The notes under the pieces were generated by a model. That model searched no databases. It was not told the origin of the DNA and was given only the letters and a program-made list of their open reading frames with translations. DNA of 5,356 nt, taken from positions 1 to 5,356 of the forward strand of contig PASI01000012.1 of assembly GCA_002711905.1 (NCBI GenBank). Direction: 5' to 3'. Position 1 is the first letter of the stretch, and the number at the start of each line of letters is the position of its first letter. This document shows, piece after piece, positions 1 to 5,356 of this stretch. Source of the DNA: Thiotrichales bacterium (GTDB lineage: Bacteria; Pseudomonadota; Gammaproteobacteria; PS1; Pseudothioglobaceae). Both the position numbers and the translations under genes were made by a program.

Positions 1-1052
1 AGGACTAAACCGCCCTTATAAAAAGAATATCCGGGTTTATAAATTAGCCTTAGTATTTGCGCTACTAAAGGAATAATTTGAGACTGATCTTGAATAGCAG
101 TTGTCATTCCTACTGTTTTTGATAAGTGAACACAAGGCTTATCTTTTTTATGGGGATTGGTATAGATGAAAACCGTAATAGTTGTCGTTGCTAACTGATG
201 ATTATTAAGCTTATTAACGGCCTTTCTGGCCAGGTTAGTCAAGGCTTGATTTAACTCATCAAGATCTTTCAAATCACAGCCAAAGGAGCGTGAAGAGACA
301 ATCTGCTGTCTGGCTGGAGGAATAGCCTCAATAGGGATACAAGAGTTACCATAAAGCTCCTTATAAATCTTTTTTCCATTGACCCCTAAAAGGGTTTCAA
401 TCACACCAACATCAGACTGGTAAAAGTCATGGCTAGTATGAATACCAATACGATTTAACTTTTTAGCGCTTTGCCTTCCTATGCCCCATAAGTCTCCAAC
501 CTCAACTGACTGCAACAGCTTGCAATACCTTTCATAGGGTAAATCATCGATATCAAAAACACCATCGAATCTTGAGTACTTCTTAGCAATACGATTAGCA
601 AGCTTTGCCAAAACCTTGGTGCTTCCAACGCCAACACATACTGGGATTCCCGTCCAACTCTTAACGCGCTTTCTTAGAGATTGCATATGATCCATCAAGT
701 TAAGTGGAAGCCTCTTGAGGTCTATAAAGCTTTCATCGATAGAATAGACTTCCTGGATAGGAGAGTACTCTCCAACAACCTTCATTACTCTTGAAGACAT
801 ATCTCCATACAAAGGGTAGTTTGAGGATTTCACTACCACACCATTGTGAGTAATTAAATTTTTGAGTTTGAAGTAAGGCGCTCCCATTTTGATACCTAGC
901 GCCTTTGCCTCATTAGAGCGTGCAATGATACAGCCATCGTTATTAGAAAGAACAACGATAGGTTTGCCTTCTAGTTTGGGCTCAAACACTCTTTCGCAGG
1001 AAGCGTAAAAATTATTGCAATCAACCAATGCAAACTTAGTTCGATTATTCAT
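1..1052 (-). CDS. umuC: DNA polymerase V catalytic subunit UmuC (partial, C-terminus beyond left edge)
   Basis: Y-family translesion polymerase that, with cleaved UmuD dimer and RecA, copies across damaged template during the SOS response. I translated about 350 residues from ATG at 1052 with no stop; the usual length is about 420, so the C-terminal tail and its clamp-binding motif lie outside. Seen in the sequence: the N-terminal palm motif [13 protein letters not shown] with metal-binding D11 and presumed steric-gate Y16; the fingers stretch [21 protein letters not shown] at about 33-53; the catalytic YSIDESF with D106 and E107; [13 protein letters not shown] at 141-153; a helix-hairpin-helix around [14 protein letters not shown] (186-199); and the start of the little-finger domain near 250-350. 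All catalytic residues are intact. The start codon overlaps the last 8 bases of umuD and no Shine-Dalgarno sequence is visible, so translation is probably coupled to umuD. The start gives the family's usual N-terminus. Identification is very secure. Confidence 0.97.
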   Translation of the reverse strand, partial: MNNRTKFALVDCNNFYASCERVFEPKLEGKPIVVLSNNDGCIIARSNEAKALGIKMGAPYFKLKNLITHNGVVVKSSNYPLYGDMSSRVMKVVGEYSPIQEVYSIDESFIDLKRLPLNLMDHMQSLRKRVKSWTGIPVCVGVGSTKVLAKLANRIAKKYSRFDGVFDIDDLPYERYCKLLQSVEVGDLWGIGRQSAKKLNRIGIHTSHDFYQSDVGVIETLLGVNGKKIYKELYGNSCIPIEAIPPARQQIVSSRSFGCDLKDLDELNQALTNLARKAVNKLNNHQLATTTITVFIYTNPHKKDKPCVHLSKTVGMTTAIQDQSQIIPLVAQILRLIYKPGYSFYKGGLV

Positions 1053-1626
1053 ATTGGTGTATTACAGATGTCACAACACCCCATATAATGAGCTCGTCGT
1101 CACCTCCAATTTTAATGTCTTCAAAGTCAGGGTTTTCAGCCTTAAGGGTTATATTTCCCTTGTATTTATGTAGACGCTTCACAGTAAATTCGCCGTCAAC
1201 AACTGCGATCACTATTTTTCCACTTTTGGCACTTAAAGATTTATCGACTATGAGGATGTCGCCCTGCTGAATGCCAGCTCCTATCATCGAATCACCCTGA
1301 GCTTTAACGAAAAATGTAGCCTCTTTGTGATGAATAAGGTGTGTATTTAGGTCAAGGGTATCCTCTAGGTGATCGTCTGCTGGAGAAGGAAATCCTGCCT
1401 GGACACGAGAAGTAAAAATTGGAATTGGCAGCTCTGTTGGACTATCCTTGACTACAAGCACTTCGACATCAGATTTCATTTGAGATTTATATATCTCAAT
1501 GACAGGATTAATAGAATCTACCAGACTAATAGGTACTCTAATAACCTTGGTTTCTTCTTTAAAACTACCAGAGTTTTTTTTACGGCCAGCGCCCTTTCGA
1601 GAGCCTCCATGAGTATGTTTATTCAT
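1045..1626 (-). CDS. umuD: UmuD-like S24 self-cleaving subunit of DNA polymerase V, with N-terminal extension
   Basis: LexA-like S24 serine peptidase that cuts itself when RecA filaments form, giving UmuD' for the mutagenic polymerase UmuD'2C. The cleavage site is A77-G78 in [11 protein letters not shown]. The catalytic Ser113 lies in GDSMI and Lys150 in GEFTVK; the spacings 77 to 113 and 113 to 150 equal those of E. coli UmuD (24-60-97). The protein has 193 residues against 139 in E. coli, the extra about 53 lying before the cleavage site. This extension is very basic with a [11 protein letters not shown] motif (7-17), then [14 protein letters not shown] (26-39), which looks like a ribbon-type strand followed by a helix. 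Extended UmuDs are known in other bacteria, and the Acinetobacter one acts as a repressor; whether this one binds DNA is inference. Only one start is sensible, since the next Met is residue 50. It is followed by overlapping umuC. Confidence 0.96.
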   Translation of the reverse strand: MNKHTHGGSRKGAGRKKNSGSFKEETKVIRVPISLVDSINPVIEIYKSQMKSDVEVLVVKDSPTELPIPIFTSRVQAGFPSPADDHLEDTLDLNTHLIHHKEATFFVKAQGDSMIGAGIQQGDILIVDKSLSAKSGKIVIAVVDGEFTVKRLHKYKGNITLKAENPDFEDIKIGGDDELIIWGVVTSVIHQYE

Positions 1627-1659
1627 TCAACTTGATTTATGTAACAATATTCAAGTTGA
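1627..1659. promoter_or_regulatory. 33-bp palindrome, probable operator of umuDC
   Basis: Perfect 9-bp inverted arms, TCAACTTGA (1627-1635) and TCAAGTTGA (1651-1659), flank 15 bp whose centre is TGT-A-ACA (1640-1646). Around the axis at 1643, 13 of 16 base pairs are symmetric. Each arm is itself near-palindromic (TCAA-N-TTGA). The site fills the space between the -10 box, one base away, and the umuD start codon, touching the ATG. It therefore covers the expected transcription start and the place of a Shine-Dalgarno sequence, as a repressor site would. It is not the CTGT-N8-ACAG LexA box of enteric bacteria. The core TTGA-N3-ATGTAAC-N5-TCAA (1632-1654) resembles the Acinetobacter UmuDAb/DdrR motif as I recall it. 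A leader RNA hairpin is a weaker alternative, because the transcript probably starts inside the first arm. Confidence 0.72.
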
Positions 1660-1660
1660 G

Positions 1661-1689
1661 ATTATAAATTAACCTATATCAGAGGTCAA
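1661..1689 (-). promoter_or_regulatory. sigma70 promoter of umuDC
   Basis: Read on the minus strand, TTGACC (1689-1684) is a five-of-six -35 box and TATAAT (1666-1661) a perfect -10 box, with a 17-bp spacer. Transcription should start near 1651-1656, giving a leader of about 25-30 nt before the umuD ATG. Such a strong consensus promoter in front of an error-prone polymerase implies tight repression, which fits the palindrome directly downstream. No clear Shine-Dalgarno sequence is seen in the leader. Confidence 0.8.
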
Positions 1690-1708
1690 TAGCTGCCTTA
1701 AGATAAAA

Positions 1709-3073
1709 CTATGTATTTGCTAATTGGCGTAATTTTTTTGCTGCATCGCTATGACGACTGATCAGTTCAGATTCATCTTTTCCAACAATTTGGCTGTCAA
1801 CAACTTTCCAGTTTCCGGCAATCATAACCCTGTCAGCTTTTTGTGCCCCGCACAACAATAATGCCGCTAAAGAATCGTGACTACCGGAGAATCTGAGTTC
1901 ATCGAGTTTAAATAAGGCAAAATCTGCCTGCTTGCCAACCGCAATCTCACCAATATCAGACCTTCCCAGAAGTGCAGCTGAACCTTTAGTAGCCCAGTGA
2001 TAAGCCTTTTGATGTGTAATTCTTGAGGCGCCATAGCGTAAACGCTGTAAGTACATTGCCTGCCTAAGCTCAGCAATCATATTTGATCCGTCATTCGAGG
2101 CAGAGCCGTCCACACCAAGGCCAATGACAGAGCCTGCTTCTTCAAGCTCAAGGCTATGGCAAATACCAGAGGCTAGCATCATATTTGAAGTTGGACAATG
2201 ACAAATACCAACACTATTCTCACCCAACTTTTTGATCTCTTCTTTATTAAAGTGTATGCCGTGAGCAAGCCAGGTTCGATCAGATAGCCAGCCGACACTC
2301 TCAAGGTAGTCGACTGTTCTCAAACCAAACCTTTCTAAACAAAAATTTTCCTCATCTATTGTCTCAGCTAAGTGGGTATGAAGCCTTACATTATGATGCT
2401 TAGCAAGTTCTGCAGTTTCTGTCATTAAATCAGTGGTTACCGAGAAAGGAGAGCACGGTGCAAGAGCGATTTGAGTCATTGCGCCTTCGCTACTGTCATG
2501 ATAAGTTTTAATGAGACGTTCACTATCAGATAAGATCTGCTCTTTAGTTTGAACGACTGATTGCGGAGGCAAGCCTCCATCTTTTTCACCAAGACTCATC
2601 GAGCCTCTAGTCAGAACGACGCGCATTCCTAGCTTTTGAGCTTCTTCTACTTGAATATCTATAGCATTTTCAAGCTGATCTGGAAAAAGGTAATGATGAT
2701 CACTTGCAGTAGTACACCCAGACAGAAGCAATTCAGATAGTGCTAATTCAGTTGAAACAGATAGCATTTCAGGCTGAATATTTGCCCAAACCTTATAAAG
2801 GCTCTTGAGCCATGGAAAAAGCTCCTTATTCAAAGCCTCAGGATAAGCTCTTGTTAGAGTCTGATAGAAGTGATGATGAGTATTGATCAATCCAGGCAGT
2901 AAGACGCTTGAACTTGCATCATAAGTTTCATCAATAGTCGCCTTGGGGGTCTGACCCATTTGTACTAATTCGACAATTTTTTGGCCTTGTACAACAACTC
3001 CGCCTTCACAGTTCTCAGCAAAGACGTCTAAAGGGTTTTTAATCCAAATAATAGGCTGATCACTCTCGACCAT
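1709..3073 (-). CDS. 8-oxoguanine deaminase (amidohydrolase, ATZ/TRZ-like)
   Basis: Predicted cytoplasmic metal-dependent hydrolase that converts 8-oxoguanine to uric acid and ammonia (EC 3.5.4.32). The 454 residues have the full amidohydrolase layout: a small N-terminal beta domain starting IIWIKNPL, the TIM barrel, and a C-terminal return to the beta domain (IGEIAVGKQADFALF, 374-388). Metal ligands: H66 and H68 in NTHHHFYQ, H234 and E237 in LHTHLAE, H271 in LAHGIH, and D322 in VDGSASND. Long matches to the characterised 8-oxoguanine deaminase type, from memory, include HHHFYQTLTR, CTTASDHHYLFP, LAPCSPFSV and CHCPTSNM. The main alternatives are other members of the group, such as hydroxy-s-triazine or guanine deaminases; the HHHFYQ and DHHYLF signatures favour 8-oxoguanine. 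No signal peptide is present. It starts 45 bp after the ABC ATPase stop with no good Shine-Dalgarno or promoter, so it is probably co-transcribed. The start gives the usual N-terminus. Confidence 0.9.
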   Translation of the reverse strand: MVESDQPIIWIKNPLDVFAENCEGGVVVQGQKIVELVQMGQTPKATIDETYDASSSVLLPGLINTHHHFYQTLTRAYPEALNKELFPWLKSLYKVWANIQPEMLSVSTELALSELLLSGCTTASDHHYLFPDQLENAIDIQVEEAQKLGMRVVLTRGSMSLGEKDGGLPPQSVVQTKEQILSDSERLIKTYHDSSEGAMTQIALAPCSPFSVTTDLMTETAELAKHHNVRLHTHLAETIDEENFCLERFGLRTVDYLESVGWLSDRTWLAHGIHFNKEEIKKLGENSVGICHCPTSNMMLASGICHSLELEEAGSVIGLGVDGSASNDGSNMIAELRQAMYLQRLRYGASRITHQKAYHWATKGSAALLGRSDIGEIAVGKQADFALFKLDELRFSGSHDSLAALLLCGAQKADRVMIAGNWKVVDSQIVGKDESELISRHSDAAKKLRQLANT

Positions 3074-3118
3074 ATAATTTATTGAAAACTAAATAAAGCG
3101 ATAATACACAATCAAGAA

Positions 3119-4135
3119 CTAAAGAGAAACACCTTTTTCATTGAACCAGTGGGTGTCACTTTGGCTAAATCCAACTTTGACTGACTCACCACTCTTAATC
3201 GTAGTTTGACTGTTTAATTTTATTGAGATTTCTTGCTTGTCAATCGTTTCACCATAAAGGTAACTATCAGACCCTAACTGTTCAACAGTCTTAACCTCAA
3301 GAGGAAGAGTGTTTTCATCTTGAATTCTCAGATGCTCAGGCCTAATACCAAAAGTAGTAGCACCCTTTGGTGAAAGCTTTTTAATCTCTTCAGGCAGAGA
3401 TGAGCAATCTAGAAAATTCATTTTTGGTGAGCCAATAAAGCCTGCTACAAATAGATTGGCTGGCTTATTATATAAATCTAAAGGGGAGCCAGTTTGTTCA
3501 ATAATGCCGTCATGCATGACCACAATTTTATCCGCCATTGTCATCGCTTCAACTTGGTCATGAGTCACATAAATCATTGTATTTCCAAGTCTTGCGTGAA
3601 GCGCTTTGAGTTCAACGCGTGTGGCAACACGAAGCTCAGCATCAAGGTTAGATAATGGCTCATCGAAAAGATAAATCGACGGCTCTCTGACAATAGCCCT
3701 TCCAATTGCAACGCGTTGTCTTTGACCTCCAGAAAGTTGCCCTGGTCTTCTTTTAAGGTAATCTTCCATTCTTAGCTGGTTGGCCGCTTTGTTGATCCTT
3801 TGCTCAATGTCATCTTTATCTAGCTTAAGATTTTCAAGTCCAAATGCAAGGTTTTGACGAACCGTCATATGAGGGTAAAGTGCGTACGACTGAAAAACCA
3901 TAGCAAGCCCTCTTTTTGCTGCAGAGACATCGTTGACCCTTTCATCATTAATGAGGATTGACCCCTCAGTAATTGCCTCTAGACCAGCAATCATTCTTAA
4001 GAGTGTTGACTTACCGCAACCAGAGGGTCCCACAAGGACACAAAACTCACCATCTAAAACCTCCAGATCAAGCCCATGAATAACCTCTGTCTTTCCGTAA
4101 GATTTTTTAATGTCACGTAATTTAAGATTTGCCAT
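3119..4135 (-). CDS. ABC transporter ATP-binding protein, MalK/UgpC-like (CUT1 family)
   Basis: Cytoplasmic ATPase that powers a carbohydrate-type ABC importer. The nucleotide-binding domain (about 1-235) is complete: Walker A GPSGCGKST (36-44), Q-loop Q82 in VFQSYALYPHMTV, signature LSGGQRQRVAIGRA (134-147), Walker B IYLFDE (154-159) with catalytic E159, D-loop SNLD (162-165) and H-loop H192 in YVTHDQ. The C-terminal third (about 236-338) is the TOBE/OB-fold regulatory domain typical of MalK and UgpC, with FVAGFIGSPKMNFL (229-242) and GIRPEHLRI (263-271). At 338 residues it is slightly shorter than E. coli MalK (371) and UgpC (356). ATPases of this type often serve several importers and do not reveal the cargo. 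It starts 3 bases after the permease stop, so the two are certainly one transcription unit. Confidence 0.96.
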   Translation of the reverse strand: MANLKLRDIKKSYGKTEVIHGLDLEVLDGEFCVLVGPSGCGKSTLLRMIAGLEAITEGSILINDERVNDVSAAKRGLAMVFQSYALYPHMTVRQNLAFGLENLKLDKDDIEQRINKAANQLRMEDYLKRRPGQLSGGQRQRVAIGRAIVREPSIYLFDEPLSNLDAELRVATRVELKALHARLGNTMIYVTHDQVEAMTMADKIVVMHDGIIEQTGSPLDLYNKPANLFVAGFIGSPKMNFLDCSSLPEEIKKLSPKGATTFGIRPEHLRIQDENTLPLEVKTVEQLGSDSYLYGETIDKQEISIKLNSQTTIKSGESVKVGFSQSDTHWFNEKGVSL

Positions 4136-4138
4136 AAT

Positions 4139-5356
4139 TTATTTCATGCCTGTTGAGGCAATTCCTGTTGTAATATATTTTTGAAGAAAAACAAAGACCA
4201 GTGTTGTTGGTACCAAGCTTACCACCGTCATTGCAAGAGCATAATGCTCCCTCGCAAGATACTCTCCATTAAAGTCAAGCAAACAAAGCTGAATAGTGTA
4301 AGCGGCTTTTGTTGTTGAAACAGCTATCATAGGGAGGATGAGATCATTCCAACGCCATATAATAGAAAGAATTCCAAGCACAGCTATTGCAGGCAGTGCC
4401 AATGGAAATATAATTCGCCAATAAATTGTCCACTCACTAGCTGCGTCCATTCTTGCAGCCTCCAAGAGTTCATCTGGAATCGTAAGCATATATTGCCTGA
4501 GCATAAAGACCCCAGTAGGTGTCGCTGCTCCCGGAATGATTACCCCCCAAAGAGAGCCAGAGAGACCTGTCATTGTTACCATTTTAAAAATACCTACAAT
4601 GAGTACCGATGCAGGAACCATTAAAGTCGCCAAAATGATAACAAAAAAGATGACCTGTCCATTAAATCGATACTTAGATAAGGCGAAAGCTGCCATAGAA
4701 TTAATCAGCAGTGTTATCAAGGTTGCTACTATTGTAACGAAGACCGAGTTATTGAGGCATCTAACCGCATCAAAGCTTTTTAGGGCTTTTTTAGTTAAAG
4801 GATCCGTATAGTTGATCCAGGAAGGCTTTAAATTTTTGTTAATAATAATTTCATTTTGAGGAAGCTTAGTTATGCCTCCTTTGGGGTTGGAGACAAGCCT
4901 TGCATTGACGGTGTCTTTAGTTGGGTTAATACGGCTTACAGAGTACTCAACTAATTCTCCCGTTTGAGGATCCATCATGGACACCAAAATTTGAGCTGTA
5001 AATCCATTCGGTTTATAGGGCTTGAGCCCTAAATATTCAGATAACAACCTCGCATCCTCGTCATCAAGGCTGTCCACTATTGCCTGAGGATCATATTCCT
5101 TCTTAGCACTCGGAAACATGCTTGGGTACTTGATGAGCCAGTCAGGTAGGTTTTGGCTAAGAATTAAATCCTTAGCCATTACTGATACCAGTCCAAAGTG
5201 GGATCTTAAAGCGTAGTATTCATTTCCACTAAAATTTTTGATGTAGTTGACGACGTCCTTTTCAGCTCTTTCGTCATCACTCAAATTTTTCCAAAACATG
5301 ACCCATGGCTCGAGGTCTTTCATAATAAGAATATCTTTACCATCTGGACCATAGGT
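4139..5356 (-). CDS. MalG-like ABC importer permease with long N-terminal soluble region (partial, start beyond right edge)
   Basis: Inner-membrane permease subunit of a CUT1-type importer, pairing with a MalF-like partner not in view. Numbering from the first in-window Met (5323), the core has membrane segments at about 193-215, 223-249, 256-276, 306-325 and 362-380. The EAA loop that docks on the ATPase is EAARMDAASEW (288-298) leading to IIFPLALPAI, with Ala where the usual Gly of EAA-X3-G sits. The reading frame stays open for 11 codons upstream of that Met to the window edge, so the true start and the first membrane helix lie outside and Met 5323 is probably internal. About 190 residues before the first visible helix are soluble and charged (for example DSLDDEDARLLSEYLGL, 84-100). 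E. coli MalG (296 residues in all) has a far shorter loop there. The segment is presumably periplasmic. Substrate unknown. Confidence 0.93.
   Translation of the reverse strand, partial: TYGPDGKDILIMKDLEPWVMFWKNLSDDERAEKDVVNYIKNFSGNEYYALRSHFGLVSVMAKDLILSQNLPDWLIKYPSMFPSAKKEYDPQAIVDSLDDEDARLLSEYLGLKPYKPNGFTAQILVSMMDPQTGELVEYSVSRINPTKDTVNARLVSNPKGGITKLPQNEIIINKNLKPSWINYTDPLTKKALKSFDAVRCLNNSVFVTIVATLITLLINSMAAFALSKYRFNGQVIFFVIILATLMVPASVLIVGIFKMVTMTGLSGSLWGVIIPGAATPTGVFMLRQYMLTIPDELLEAARMDAASEWTIYWRIIFPLALPAIAVLGILSIIWRWNDLILPMIAVSTTKAAYTIQLCLLDFNGEYLAREHYALAMTVVSLVPTTLVFVFLQKYITTGIASTGMK

Noticed and set aside
1088..1270. Plus-strand open frame of 60 codons opposite the end of umuD
   Set aside because: Antisense to the catalytic part of umuD; low-complexity translation and no start signals.
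1369..1635. Plus-strand open frame of 88 codons opposite umuD
   Set aside because: It lies antisense to a secure S24 peptidase gene and its translation looks like no protein family.
1670..1688. TAACCT-N7-AGGTCA hyphenated palindrome in the umuDC promoter spacer and -35 box
   Set aside because: Only five of six arm pairs match and the arms are short; it could be a second operator but is within what chance would give.
1627..1708. Search for an enteric LexA box (CTGT-N8-ACAG) before umuD
   Set aside because: No such motif is present in the intergenic region, although umuDC is usually LexA-controlled.
1867..2076. Second minus-strand frame within the deaminase gene
   Set aside because: Overlaps conserved residues of the deaminase in another frame; no independent support.
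3074..3118. Possible separate promoter for the deaminase gene (TTGATT near 3112 on the minus strand)
   Set aside because: No acceptable -10 box lies 16-18 bp downstream; the short AT-rich gap fits a within-operon spacer better.
4536..4811. Plus-strand open frame of 91 codons opposite the permease
   Set aside because: Antisense to the conserved membrane core and EAA region; a by-product of the codon usage there.
4754..5323. The soluble stretch before the permease core as a separate small gene starting at 5323
   Set aside because: It is in frame with the membrane core with no stop, and the frame remains open to the window edge, so it is part of one longer permease.

Overview
The window is a fully coding, single-direction stretch: five genes, all read on the minus strand, so transcription runs from high to low coordinates. 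The base composition is moderately AT-rich (about 40% GC by eye). The protein families and gene style suggest a proteobacterium. A gammaproteobacterium with a small, AT-rich genome (for example a marine lineage) is my best guess, but nothing here fixes the taxon.

Region 1 (about 5356 down to 3119) holds the last part of a carbohydrate-type (CUT1) ABC importer. It contains a MalG-like inner-membrane permease whose start lies outside the window and which carries an unusually long soluble region before its membrane core. Three bases later comes a MalK/UgpC-like ATPase. Region 2 (3073 to 1709) is a 454-residue amidohydrolase that closely matches what I know of 8-oxoguanine deaminases. It follows the ATPase after 45 bases with no visible promoter or terminator, so it is probably the last gene of the same transcription unit. 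The cargo of the importer cannot be read from the sequence. The deaminase next to it makes a purine or nucleoside-related substrate a possibility.

Region 3 (1708 to 1627) is an 82-bp intergenic space with a near-ideal sigma70 promoter (TTGACC, 17 bp, TATAAT). Between the -10 box and the start codon lies a 33-bp palindrome. It does not resemble the E. coli LexA box. It does resemble, as I remember it, the operator of the Acinetobacter UmuDAb/DdrR damage regulon. Region 4 (1626 to 1) is the umuD-umuC pair encoding DNA polymerase V, with an 8-base gene overlap. UmuD has an extra basic N-terminal segment of about 50 residues before the usual self-cleaving domain. UmuC runs off the left edge without its C-terminus.

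The most interesting point is the pairing of the long UmuD with the palindrome at its own promoter. Together they suggest a self-regulated, damage-inducible mutagenesis operon in which UmuD itself (or LexA) is the repressor. That is inference, and the individual families are all known. I found no CRISPR array, mobile element, tRNA, rRNA or riboswitch. The last gene-free space is the 82-bp promoter region, and no stretch over 300 bases lacks a gene.
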